Both the position numbers and the translations under genes were made by a program. A stretch of 64,000 nt of DNA from Piromyces finnis (taxonomy: Eukaryota; Neocallimastigomycota; Neocallimastigomycetes; Neocallimastigales; Neocallimastigaceae), in the NCBI GenBank assembly GCA_002104945.1, contig MCFH01000049.1, positions 310,001-374,000 on the forward strand, given 5' to 3'. The stretch's first letter is position 1. Each line of letters opens with the position of its first letter. Below are positions 10,310-23,324 of this stretch, one piece after another. A model generated the notes under the pieces. The model was given only the letters and a program-made list of their open reading frames with translations, did not search any database and was not told the origin of the DNA.

Positions 10310-10576
10310 ATGCGTATCTTAATTTCATTTATTCATAGTACAGTTCTTTATTATGCATCATTTTTTGGTTCTAATAAAGCCAACACTAAAAAAGCACAAA
10401 TTGCTATCAATCAAAGAATATATTAGAATTTTAGATTTAAAAATAACACTTCAAATACAACTATATATAACATGTCTATGGAATTATTCATACCTCCATT
10501 AGCTAGTTTTTATGCTAATGCTCTTGATATTTTAAACATCATGTCTGAAAGGAAGGGAAAGAAATCAATTGATTAA
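10310..10576 (+). pseudogene. Fragment of a second, diverged LINE family
   Basis: The frame reads ..VLYYASFFGSNKANTKKAQIAIN.. then a TAG, then ..LFIPPLASFYANALDI.. to TAA at 10574-10576. These match the post-RT region of the intact LINE (VSYFAPLLGSNKARSRIAQKHVN and LNIPPLSAKCALAQVR) in order and spacing, but at low identity. It is therefore an old insertion or another family. Confidence 0.65.
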
Positions 10577-12634
10577 TACTCTTTTTCAATCTCCTTCTCA
10601 AAAATCTTCTTTCCCTTATTATTATGTTGTGGATTGTGGGGCTTGCAAAATTCTTTACTAATGCTATTCTGATTGTGTTTTTTGATTTTTAATTATTAAT
10701 AAATAAAATTATATATTACCAAAGTCTTAAAAAATAAATATTTTAGAGTTTATGTATTTAAAAAAATAGGCTATTTTGTCTTCAATTAGGACCGGATTCT
10801 TTATATAGGATATAAATTATTTGTGTTCCTTTTTAAAAAAAAAATTTATTTTTTACTTTAATGATAATATAATAGTAATTAGTATAAAAAAGATAGATAG
10901 ATAGATAAAAAGATACTTTTTTACAAATAAACTAAAAAGAACCAAAAAAATGGGAATAATAAATTAATTAAAAAATCAAACAGCATTATAATGAAAAGAA
11001 GGTGAAAAGAAGTTAAAAAAAAAAAAGTGTGTTAAATTATAGTATGATTTTTCCAAAGTTTTTTGTCTTTTCAAGTAACTTGATCCTATTTATTCTAATT
11101 ATTATTCATTAAGGATAGAAATAATAATGGTAATAATTAAGATAAAAATTATCATTTTAAGACTTTAAAAAAAAAAAAATCTTTTTAATACATAATAATT
11201 TTAATAATTTATTAACTATGTAAATATTAATTTTTATACTTATTCTAGTAAATTAATTTCCTACTATTATTGTGTAGGGAGAAAGGAATTTTAATACTAA
11301 TAATAAAAAGAAAAAAAAAATTTATCAGTGATAAACTAAACCAAAAACCTTGTCCCCATATGATTTTTTATCCAAAATAAAAACATATTTTATATTCTTA
11401 ACTAATAGATTTAAGATAATAACTAAGAGTATCAACGTTTAAAAGTAAAATAAATCTGTAGGACCAGATAATTGAGCATAATTTTTCTCTTGACAAAAAA
11501 ACTAGACCTTGCCTTTTTTTTAATCACATTTAGAAAGTTGACTACATTGATTATTCTTTAGTAATAATTAAAATTGACATAATACGTTATACCTTTTTTT
11601 ATTATTATTCATTTTATATTCTATTATATATATATATATCTAATAATTATTTAAATTTACTTTTTTATACAATTATACATTTAAAAGGTTTTATATATAT
11701 ATATATATAAATAATACAGAGGTGTTATGATTATTAATTATTAAAATGAAATTTTTTTAGCCTCTTGTCTTCATTAATATATTAGTGTATATATTTATTA
11801 TTATTTAAATAAATTATATAATTAGAAGTTTAATAAATGAATGAATATACTAAATAAATTTCAATTCTATTTTAGTTTATTCTATAGAAAAATGAAAAGA
11901 AATTTTAAATTAAAAAAATAATTTTATTTAAATATATAAATAAATTTTTTTTTTTTTTACCTTTTAAAGAAAATAAAGAGTTTTTTTTTCTAAAAAAATT
12001 TAAATTTAAAAATTTTATTACCTCAAAGGTAGTTGTTATTAAAAAAAAAAAAAAGCTATTATTTTCAAAGTATAAAAAGAAAAAGAGGTAGATATAATAA
12101 TAATAACAATAACAATAATAAAAAAGGTTTAATTTTTCAAATTTTTGTATCCTTTTCATTTAATTTCTTATACATATATAAAAAAAAAAAAAAAAAAGTA
12201 GAATGGCATTAAAAACATTAAAATAAAATGACTATAAATATAAATATTAATAAAATAAGAGAAATTGAAATGAATATTAAATCTTTTACAATCTTTATCA
12301 TAAAAAAAACATTTTTATATTACAACCAAAATAATAATTATTATTGTATAACACGAAAAAATTAATTAAAAAAAAACAATATAAAATTAACAATAAATTT
12401 AAAATTGAAACATGATTATTAATGATATAAATGACTTTAGAAATGTTTTATTTTCTTTCTTTAAATATACAAGACCTTTTTTTTTTTTTTTTAAATAATA
12501 TATTTTTGCTGATTTAATTATTAATATTATATTATACATTTTAAAAAATATATTCTAACCAGTTTTTTTGTTCAATATTTATAGAAATATTTATTTTTTA
12601 AAAAAAAAAAATATCATAAATTATACTTGATAAA
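10577..12634. other. AT-rich intergenic, upstream region of the first CBM-DM9 gene
   Basis: No supported gene. Contains a (GATA)4 run at about 10890-10907, (AT)n runs at 11626-11640 and 11694-11709, and many A/T homopolymers. The open frame at 11905-12159 on the minus strand is homopolymer-derived and not credible. The promoter of the gene at 12635 must lie near the right end, but no defined element can be named. Confidence 0.5.
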
Positions 12635-13843
12635 ATGGTTGAACAATGGAGAGCTAATGTTGCTTATGCCCCAGCAGGTACTAAAGTTGAATATCAAGGT
12701 ATTATTTATGAACTTATTCAACCCCACACTTCTCAAATAACTTGGGAACCAGGTATGGTTCCAGCACTTTGGAGAGTTTGTCGTAACCAATCTGGTGCTT
12801 CTAATCATCATAGACGTCATTCTAGTTGTTCTTCATGTTCCTCTGATCATGGTCATGGCCATGGCGGTCATAATAACCATCATAATGAACCACACGGAAA
12901 ACCACAACAACCACAGCAACAATTTGGACTCTTTGGGCAAGGTCAACAACAACAACAACAACAATCATCACAACAACAATTTGGACTCTTTGGACAAGGT
13001 CAACAACAACCACCATATGGTCAAGGACCACAAGGTTATGGACAAGGTCAACAACAACAACCACCATATGGTCAAGGACCACAAGGTTATGGACAAGGTC
13101 AACAACAACCACCATATGGTCAATATGGTCAAGGACCACAAGGTTACGGACAAGGTCAACAACAACCACCATACGGTCAATATGGTCAAGGACCACAAGG
13201 TTACGGACAAGGTCAACAACAACCACCATATGGTCAATATGGTCAAGGACCACAAGGTTTCGGACAACAGCCTCCATTTGGTGGTTATGGTCAACCATCA
13301 TATGGTGGTCAATACCCCCCACAACCTTATGGACAAAATTCATATGGTGGTGGACAATATCCACCATTCCCACAAGCATTCGGACAATCTTATCAAAATA
13401 ACTATTCTTTCCCATACCAATGGGTTCGTTGGGCCGGTTACACACCAGAAAATGCCATTGCACTTTCTAATAAGAATGGTAAAACCTTTGTTGTTGCTCG
13501 TGGTCCAATAGAAGGTGGTCTTCACCCAGGTTATGCGGATCCAAATAATAATAAATGTTTTGTAGGTTATGGTGGTAAGGAATACATTTTAGATGATTTT
13601 GAAGTATTAATTTGTGATTCTTCTCGTTATATGTGGTTACCATGTACCGATCCAAAATCTATTGATGGTAAACCAATTATTGGTGGATATGAAAGTGATG
13701 GTTTAGAACTCTATGTATGCAAATGTATGCATAAAGGAATTCCATACTTTGGTAAGACAAGTGCAAGACATAGTTGTGCTAATTTTGCATACAATGAAAA
13801 AGAACGTGAATGTACTGACTTTGACGTTTTAGTCTATAAATAA
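12635..13843 (+). CDS. CBM5/12-like domain protein with Gln/Gly/Pro/Tyr-rich tandem linker and two DM9 (DUF3421) repeats
   Basis: 402 aa, no intron. Residues ~1-52 match the CBM5/12 (type 3 chitin-binding) pattern: QWRANVAY..G..VEYQG.IYE, then W.P...PALW. Residues ~55-90 are His/Ser/Cys-rich. Residues ~91-262 are low complexity, with five imperfect GQGQQQPPYGQ(YGQ)GPQGY units. Residues ~265-402 form two DM9 repeats (PYQWVRWAGYTPENAI..., GYESDGLELYVCKC...PYFGKTS). DM9/DUF3421 domains are known from insect and natterin-type proteins and a mannose-binding oyster lectin, so a sugar-binding protein is likely. There is no signal peptide or membrane segment: it is either cytoplasmic or exported by an unusual route. 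First of three paralogues (16363 and 19575 follow on the same strand). The start ATG follows an in-frame A/T leader and the domain begins at once. Confidence 0.9.
   Translation: MVEQWRANVAYAPAGTKVEYQGIIYELIQPHTSQITWEPGMVPALWRVCRNQSGASNHHRRHSSCSSCSSDHGHGHGGHNNHHNEPHGKPQQPQQQFGLFGQGQQQQQQQSSQQQFGLFGQGQQQPPYGQGPQGYGQGQQQQPPYGQGPQGYGQGQQQPPYGQYGQGPQGYGQGQQQPPYGQYGQGPQGYGQGQQQPPYGQYGQGPQGFGQQPPFGGYGQPSYGGQYPPQPYGQNSYGGGQYPPFPQAFGQSYQNNYSFPYQWVRWAGYTPENAIALSNKNGKTFVVARGPIEGGLHPGYADPNNNKCFVGYGGKEYILDDFEVLICDSSRYMWLPCTDPKSIDGKPIIGGYESDGLELYVCKCMHKGIPYFGKTSARHSCANFAYNEKERECTDFDVLVYK
12992..13263 (+). repeat. Coding tandem repeat, 48-57 bp units x5
   Basis: Five consecutive units encode GQGQQQPPYGQGPQGY-like peptides. 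Units 3-5 carry an extra YGQ and are nearly identical at the DNA level, so they probably arose by recent slippage or unequal exchange. Confidence 0.85.
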
Positions 13844-16362
<2,519 letters not shown>

Positions 16363-17019
16363 ATGGGCGATTTATGGAAACCAAATACTTTATATGAACC
16401 AAAAGGTTTAAAAATTGAATATGAAGGTGTTATTTACGAACTTATTCAACCACATACTTCTCAATATGGTTGGGAACCAACTCAAACTCCAGCTATTTGG
16501 AAGGTTTCCGAAGACCAAGAGGGTGTCAAATTCAGACGTCAAGATGAAGAAATGAAACAAAAAATGACACTAAAAGAAAGAGATGATGTTCCATATCAAT
16601 GGGTACCATACACAGGTTCTATGCCTGAAAATGCTATTGGTATTGCCAATAAACATAAGACTTTCTATGTTGCTCGTTCCCACATTCATGGTGGTATTCA
16701 TCCAGGTTACGCTGATCAATACAATAGTAGATGTTTCATTGGTTACGGTGGTAAGGAAGAAATTTGTGAAAGATTTGAAGTTTTAGTTTGTGAACCAAAC
16801 AAATATCAATGGGTTTCATGTTCTAATATTAATGATGTTGATGGTAATTTAGTTATTGGTGGTAATGAATCTGATGGAACCCCACTTTACGTCTGTAAAT
16901 GTTATCGTGAAAAGGTTGCTTATATTGGTAAAACTTCAAAAGCAACAGACAATGCTTTTTACAGTTTCAGTGAAAAGGAACATAGAGTTAAAAAGTTTGA
17001 AGTTTTAACTTTTCTTTAA
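16363..17019 (+). CDS. CBM5/12-like domain protein with two DM9 (DUF3421) repeats, short-linker paralogue
   Basis: 218 aa, no intron. Residues 1-50 are the CBM5/12-like domain (LWKPNTLYEPKGLKIEYEG, YELIQPHTSQYGWEP, PAIW). Residues ~50-77 are a short charged linker (KFRRQDEEMKQKMTLKERDD), in place of the long repeats of its neighbours. Residues ~78-218 are the two DM9 repeats (PYQWVPYTGSMPENAIG, HPGYADQYNSRCFIGYGGKEE, ESDGTPLYVCKCYREKVAYIGKTS). The start context is GTCAAGATGG, close to TCAAGATGG at 19575. No signal peptide. It is the most compact member and probably closest to the minimal architecture. Confidence 0.9.
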   Translation: MGDLWKPNTLYEPKGLKIEYEGVIYELIQPHTSQYGWEPTQTPAIWKVSEDQEGVKFRRQDEEMKQKMTLKERDDVPYQWVPYTGSMPENAIGIANKHKTFYVARSHIHGGIHPGYADQYNSRCFIGYGGKEEICERFEVLVCEPNKYQWVSCSNINDVDGNLVIGGNESDGTPLYVCKCYREKVAYIGKTSKATDNAFYSFSEKEHRVKKFEVLTFL

Positions 17020-19574
17020 ATAATTAATATTCCCATCCTCTTCCGTTCAACTCCAATTCCATTCAAGTTTATTCTAAAAAATGAGTTCCATTCTTATTCT
17101 TGATAATTCTTTTTAAGAAGAAAAAATAAAATCTCTCATTTTTAATCTTTTATTATAAATGAATAAATAACAATAATAATAATAATAATAATATATCCTT
17201 ATGGTTAATTTTCCAAAAAAAAGCCTTTTCAAAAATCATTATTTCTTTATGGTAGTAATGTGTAAATAATTAAAAAAAAAAAAAAAAAAAAAGTTATAAT
17301 AAACAAAAGAAGGCATAGTAATAATAAAAAAAAAAAAAAAAAAAGAATTAAAAAAATTTTTTTTCTTTAATTGTACATATATATAATTAAATAATCAAAT
17401 TTCTTATTATTCCACTATTATTAAATTTTCTTGTAAAAGTAATACATTTTAAAACAATAAAAAAAAAACCATTTCATAATATTAAAAGTAAAAATTGTGT
17501 TTTTTTTTTCATCCTTGTTTATTTAAGTTATTAAAGTGTAAGTAGTCAAAATTTTATGGTAATTTTTTATATTCTTTTTTTTTTTTTTTTTTTTTTGATA
17601 TATGTATTGTTGGTTATTATACACACAAATAAAAAAAAAACAAATAGACTTTATTTTTCCCTTCAAGGATATAACAAATATCATAAATCATAATAAATTG
17701 ATATTATTTTAGTAATGTAAAAAGAAATCATTTTATAAAAACATTATAGGCATAATTCTTTATGTTGTTATAAACTATAAAATGAATGTAATATATTTCC
17801 TTTTTTTTTTATTTCATCCCATCTAATAAGAATTTTTCTATAAACAATAACTATCTTGATTGCTATTACAACTACAATAGTATTATTATTCTCTTTTAAA
17901 TAATAAATAAGAAAAAAAGCTATTAACAAAAAATAATTTATCCATTTTTAAAAGATCCCTTTTTTAAAAAAGAAAACCAACTATTTTGTTTAAGCCAAAG
18001 GCATTTTAATGTTCACTTTTTTTTTTACATATTTATTAACTTTTCTATTAACTTATCTATTGACTTTTATTTATCAAATTTATTTAATTTTTATTAATTT
18101 ATTTATTTAATTATTTATCCCCATTTTTTAAATTAAAAAAGTATTTTTCAAAGTTAAATCATAAGGCAATACAACCCAAAAAGTAAACAAAACATTAATA
18201 AAAATAAATAAAACTAATATTTTTTATTATTATATAGATAAAACTTTTTTTTTTCCATCCTTTAACCACTCTTTCATTAGTTGACAGCAAGAAAACCACC
18301 ACCACCACCATCACCACTTTCAACCTTTAATTATTATTATTCCTAGCCCTATTTGACTTTGGATATAAATGAACAAAATTATATTTATTTTAATAAATAT
18401 TTTATCAATATATAAATGGATAAAAGTATCTATTTAAATAATTCATTTTGTCCCTAAATTAAATTTTTAATTATTTTATTTATCAAAGAAATTAAAAGAA
18501 TTTTTTTATTTAATTATAATTTCCTTAAACGGTAAAATATGACATTATTTATTTTACAATACAAAATGAATTACATTCATAATAAATTATATTCTATTGA
18601 ATAGTATATAATAAAGATCATTCTAACATATAATAATAAATGATTTATTCAACATAAAAAAAGATAAATCACATCACTCTATTATATAACAAATTAATTA
18701 ATGCTAAAAGTAGTAAAGTAGTATATAATATAATAATAATGTAATGGTGTATAATATATTTTAATTGTAATATTTTAATTACAATATATTAGTGATTTAT
18801 TTTATTTTAATAGTGCCATTTTTAATATATTAGTATTGTATTGTAAAACGTATCACGTAATATTATTCATTAAATTTTATTATTTATTAAAATAAATTAT
18901 TCCATATATTATCAATAATAATGTTTCTTCTTTTTTATATTAAATAAGATTTAATATCATTATTAATTTCTTACATTAAATGGATTATTTTTATAAGAAA
19001 AGCCATCACCATCTTCAAACGCTATATATTATCAATAGTATTGCAGAATAATAAAATATATAAAGAAATTAAATTATCAATATAAATAATATTTTATTTA
19101 TTTATTAATTAATAATAAATAATAACAAGAGATATTAAATAGTTATTTATTTATTAATATAATATTCATTTATTCATTTTAATTACTATTATTTATTTAA
19201 TTTCTATTTATTTATACATTTATTAATTATTACCATTTTGAAAATTGATACCACCACAAATATAAATGATCAAATAATAAAGAAAGAATTACCTCTTTTT
19301 TTAATTAATTATTAATTAATTTTTATTAAAAAATTCTAAAACTATAAAATAAACGATTTTTTCCTTTTTTATTTTTAATCTTTACAAGTTTTTTATATTA
19401 TTAAAGGTAAATAAAAAGTAAAAAAAAAAAAATTAATAATTAAAAATTTAATTATACTATAATATAATTAAAAAATATTTATATTTAAATATTTATTTAT
19501 ATATAATATTTGTTCTTTGCATTTGACAGACTTTTGATTTTTAGATTTTTAAAACAAAAAAACATTTAATCAAG
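17020..19574. other. AT-rich intergenic
   Basis: No open frame with protein-like composition. A/T homopolymers, a short ACC/CACCAC run at about 18296-18315 and long A/T stretches. It includes the 3' end region of the gene at 16363 and the upstream region of the gene at 19575. Confidence 0.55.
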
Positions 19575-20375
19575 ATGGGAGAACAATGGAGAGCTAATGT
19601 TTCTTACGGTCCAGCCGGTACCAGAGTTGAATACGAAGGTACTGTCTATGAACTTATTCAACCACACACTTCTCAAATTGGTTGGGAACCAACTATGACT
19701 CCAGCTCTTTGGAGAGTTGCTCGTCACCAAGATGGAGGTCACTCTGAACACCACTCTTCTGGTCATCACTCTGAACACCATTCCTCTGGTCATCACTCTG
19801 AACACCATTCTTCTGGTCATCACTCTGAACATCACGAACAACAACAACAACAACAACAACAACAACCACAATTCCAACAACCACCACAACAACAATTCCA
19901 ACAACAACAACAATTCCAACAACAAAATGTTTCTAACACTCCACCATACCAATGGGTTTCCTTCAACGGTACTTTCCCACAAAATGTTGTCAGTGAAAGT
20001 AACAAGCTCGGTAAGACTTTTGTTGTTGCTCGTGCTGAAGTCAGAGGTGGAAAGCACCCAGGTTACGCTGATATGAGAAACAAGAACTGTTACACTTCTT
20101 ACGGTGGTGAAGAAGTTGAATCCAAGAACTACGAAGTTTTAGTTTGTGAACCAGGTAGATACTCTTGGGTTAACTGCAACAACCCAGCTAATATTAACGG
20201 TAACCCAATTCAAGGTGGTCACGAAAGCGACAATACTCCACTTTACGTTGTCAAGGTTGAACGTGATGGTGTTCCATACTTTGGTAAGACTTCTCCAAAG
20301 TCTAGCGCTGCTTACTACGGTTTCGACCGTAAGGAACGTAAGGAAAACAACTTCCAAGTTTTAGTTTTCCATTAA
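19575..20375 (+). CDS. CBM5/12-like domain protein with His/Ser repeats, poly-Gln linker and two DM9 (DUF3421) repeats
   Basis: 266 aa, no intron. Residues 1-50 are the CBM5/12-like domain (QWRANVSYGPAGTRVEYEG, PHTSQIGWEP, PALWRV). Residues ~55-88 hold four units of HSSGHHSEH. Residues ~89-122 are Gln-rich. Residues ~125-266 are the two DM9 repeats (PYQWVSFNGTFPQNVV, HPGYADMRNKNCYTSYGGEE, HESDNTPLYVVKVERDGVPYFGKTS). The coding sequence uses C-ending and AAG/AAC/TTC/GGT codons much more than its two paralogues, which in AT-rich genomes usually marks high expression. The start context is TCAAGATGG. No signal peptide. The linker is the only strongly divergent part between the three genes. Confidence 0.9.
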   Translation: MGEQWRANVSYGPAGTRVEYEGTVYELIQPHTSQIGWEPTMTPALWRVARHQDGGHSEHHSSGHHSEHHSSGHHSEHHSSGHHSEHHEQQQQQQQQQPQFQQPPQQQFQQQQQFQQQNVSNTPPYQWVSFNGTFPQNVVSESNKLGKTFVVARAEVRGGKHPGYADMRNKNCYTSYGGEEVESKNYEVLVCEPGRYSWVNCNNPANINGNPIQGGHESDNTPLYVVKVERDGVPYFGKTSPKSSAAYYGFDRKERKENNFQVLVFH

Positions 20376-20857
20376 ATGAATTTGTTTCGTTGAAGAAAAA
20401 AGAAAAAAAATAATTTCATAAGAAACCAAGCTTTTCGTATAAAAAAAATTATTTTATATTTGGACTATGATTATTGTTTTTTTTTAAATTTTTTTTGAAA
20501 AATATAAAATGGCTCAACATTTTATCACATAAAAAATATTATCGAATTAATTATCAAACAAAATTACGAAAAAAGAAAAAAAAGCTCAATAATAGATTTT
20601 ATTAAAAAATATTAAACAAAAAAAATGTAAATATAAAGTAATAACAACAAATTCACACACAAAAAAAAAAACTAAAAAAAGAAAAAGAAAAGAGAAGGAA
20701 TTTTTGAACCTAAATTTTCTTTAACTTTTTTTTTTATAAAAATATCGTTTTAAACTTCAAAAAAAAATCATTGTATAAAAATTTGCAAATAATTATCGAA
20801 TTTACATTTATTTAATAAAAAAAAATATTTAAAAAATTAACTTTTTTTTTTTTACTG
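20376..20857. other. 3' flank of the third CBM-DM9 gene
   Basis: A/T-rich with A and T runs. No gene or repeat recognised. Confidence 0.5.
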
Positions 20858-21040
20858 AGTCGAATTAAACTTTTTTTAAATATTTTGTGGATTCATTTTT
20901 ATTTTTCATTTATTAAATTATGTGGATTTATTTTTTTGGTTGGTTGATGGTAAGGAAAAATAAAAAAAAAAAAAAAAAGGTATATTAATTTGTTATATTT
21001 TTATTTATTAGAATAAAAGAGTACAATTTATTTACAGTTA
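20858..21040 (+). repeat. ~185-bp dispersed repeat, copy 1
   Basis: From AGTCGAATTAAAC to ATTTACAGTT this matches 33563-33750 almost base for base. Shared landmarks include TATTTTGTGGATTCATTTTT, GGTTGGTTGATGGTAAGG, an A-run of variable length and AATAAAAGAGT(A/G)CAATTTA. The two copies are in the same orientation ~12.7 kb apart and bracket the LINE nest. No coding frame. Confidence 0.88.
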
Positions 21041-21109
21041 AGACTTTCATTATTGACAGTCACTGAGTCCGGCATTAGAAGTCAATTAATAATGATTGTA
21101 TAATCGAGT

Positions 21110-22258
21110 AAAGATCTCAAAGGGAATTCAATCAAAGCGCAATATTATGATGATAATAAATTTATTGAAACTAAAGATTTTATTAAATTATGTTATGAGT
21201 ACCCAGAGTTTGCCTATGGCTTCTACTGGCTATTGAAAGCAAGAAGCGGATATAAGTTGGATGCTAGAGTTGCCAAAGCTGCTAAATTTGTTGATCCAGT
21301 TTGTCCTAACTACTGTCCATGTTGCAAGTGTGGAGATCAAAGTATTAAACATTGGTTATTAGATTGTCCAACATTTAGAGATATCCGTATTAAACATTAT
21401 GATTCCATAGTCCAGCTATTAAATTTTTTCAGTCAACGTAATTCCAATAGTCCTATCAATAATAATGAAATTGATAATATCAGTAGAGATAGCAATAACA
21501 GTAATAGTAATAGTAACAATAATAATTATAACAATAGTAATAATAACAATAGTAGTAATAGTAATAATAGAAATAGTAATAATAACAATAGTAGTAATAG
21601 AAATAATAATATTAATAATGATAGCAATAGTGAAGATAATAATTCTAATTTAGATAGTAATTTAGTTAATGATAGTAATAGTTCTAATAATCCGGTGAAT
21701 ATTAATGTGTATGATTATTCTAGTGTGTGCAGTAAAATATTTAAATTCCTTCTTGGGGGAAGAAGTTTTAACAATATTAATTACAATTCAAGGGAATGGA
21801 AAGAACTTTGTAAGCGTCAGATTCAATCTGGTACTAATGAAGGAACACCATTCTTGACGGTAACCGCGGAACTTCTAACCAAAATCATGCCTTTTGCTAT
21901 TGGCCAGCAATGGTCAATGTTCAAAAGGTTTGAAGCAACATCCAAGAGCGTCAATGCTGAAGAAACAGTAAGACAGGCCAGGAGGGCCAGCGCAACCAAT
22001 GGAGATCATAATTTTGTTCCATGACAAAATTTTGATCTTTGGCTCGGTGTCCCATTGGAAGTCAAATACAATTATTATACTTTAGTATGATAGTGGCTTT
22101 CTTACTTTAATTAAAATTACTAGAATACATTATACCCAATTTTTATTCATTTGTGTTTATTAAACATATTTTTTTTTATTTTTATTTATTTTTAATTTTT
22201 TATTACATGTATTATAATTTTAATTAAATTAATAATAAAGTTTAAAATATTTGATGCC

Positions 22259-22297
<39 letters not shown>
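21110..22297 (+). mobile_element. 5'-truncated LINE copy C with 13-bp TSD
   Basis: Starts abruptly inside the post-RT coding region (KDLKGNSIKAQYYDD...). It keeps one open frame through the zinc-finger segment, the Asn/Ser-rich variable region and the conserved C-terminus ending ..HNFVP with TGA at 22022-22024, then the 3' UTR and a ~36-nt poly(A). TGTATAATCGAGT is found at 21097-21109 and again after the poly(A) at 22298-22310, a clean target-site duplication. The retained protein part has no stops and is nearly identical to the intact copy, so this is a recent insertion. Confidence 0.92.
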
Positions 22298-22299
<2 letters not shown>

Positions 22300-22310
22300 T
22301 ATAATCGAGT

Positions 22311-22434
22311 TATTTATGATATAGATGAATTTATTAAAAGAATTAAAATCTACCGTAAGCTCATTGATTACATCCACAAAAGATGTAATGAATTTAGGAA
22401 GCAAGAATATCTTCATTGGATTAAAACAGGATGT
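22311..22434 (+). mobile_element. LINE copy B, left piece
   Basis: 124 bp matching the intact LINE from YDIDEFIKRIKIYRKLIDYI to HWIKTG. It continues after the full-length insertion at 28115. The start is abrupt and directly follows the target duplication of copy C, so copy C inserted at or beside the left end of copy B. Confidence 0.88.
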
Positions 22435-22682
22435 CCCTCTTGGGAACGTGCCTTCATTTATTTAATAAATGTAGTTTCTCAAGGGGGTCTACTCATGCTC
22501 ATGGTACTGAGAGAGTAGAAAGAATTAAATCCAAGTATTGCGCAATGGATGCTTGGTGCCCTCTTAGGAATGTGCCTTCATTTATTTAATAAATGTAATT
22601 TCTCAAGGGGGTCTACTCATGCTCATGGTACTGAGAGAGTAGAAAGAATTAAATCCAAGCATTGCGCAATGGATGCTTGGTT
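22435..22682 (+). promoter_or_regulatory. Two 124-bp tandem monomers at the LINE 5' end
   Basis: 22435-22558 and 22559-22682 are head-to-tail copies differing at only a few bases (CCCTCTT(G/A)GGAA(C/T)GTGCC..., ...CAAGGGGGTCTACTCATGC..., ...GCGCAATGGATGCTTGGT). The element begins exactly at the first unit. Tandem 5' monomers act as promoters in mouse L1; a promoter role here is inference. Confidence 0.75.
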
Positions 22683-23324
22683 AGTCTTCAAGGGAAAATT
22701 ATTAGGACTAAGCTCATGGTACTGAGCGATTAAAAAACATTTTATTCATCAAATTTAAGTATTTGATGAATAAGTGAATGTTTGATTTTTCAGGTAAGTT
22801 TGTATAGTATTTAATTAGAAGAGTAATACATTTTGTTGCTGTATTTTTTCTTTTATTCATGTATTCATGTAGTACTACTCTTCTCTTGTAAGAATCCAAT
22901 GTAGTCAACTTTAGCATTTGCATTGTACTTTTATATTCATGTAGCTATTGTTGTATTGTTTCTTGTAAGAGACTGATTCACTCTACATCATGTAAAAATA
23001 CTATTCACAAGCTTTCTGGTGTCGACATTCTTGATTCAAATTTTTTACCAATTTAAATATTTAATGAAAAGTAAAGTCAAACAAGTTTAGTGTCAAAAAG
23101 CGAATCGAATTTACTAACAACAAACCAAAACTAGAATTTTTAAAGAAAATTTACAACTAGAATTCAAAAAAAGAAACTTTAAACAAAGCATCGTAACAAT
23201 TTTTGTACTATCCAGTACTTTTAAGAAGAGAGAGAGAGACAGATTTTTTTCCATATACGTTATATTTGTAATTTTTATTAGTATTTATTTTATATTCAAT
23301 ATTTTTTAATTAGAATTTATTATC

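Noticed and set aside
11905-12159. Minus-strand 84-aa Phe/Lys-rich frame
   Set aside because: Built from A/T homopolymers; no domain, poor composition.
12795-13655. Several His/Asn- or Val-rich frames overlapping the first CBM-DM9 gene
   Set aside because: Shadow frames of the Gln/Gly/Pro repeat; the main frame has clear domains at both ends.
22297-22518. Plus-strand 73-aa frame starting MYNRVIYDIDEF
   Set aside because: Spurious fusion of the copy C target duplication, the left piece of LINE copy B and the first monomer of LINE copy A.
22714-22923. Minus-strand 69-aa frame in the LINE 5' UTR
   Set aside because: Antisense to the LINE, no recognisable domain and stops nearby; possible antisense transcript cannot be judged from sequence alone.
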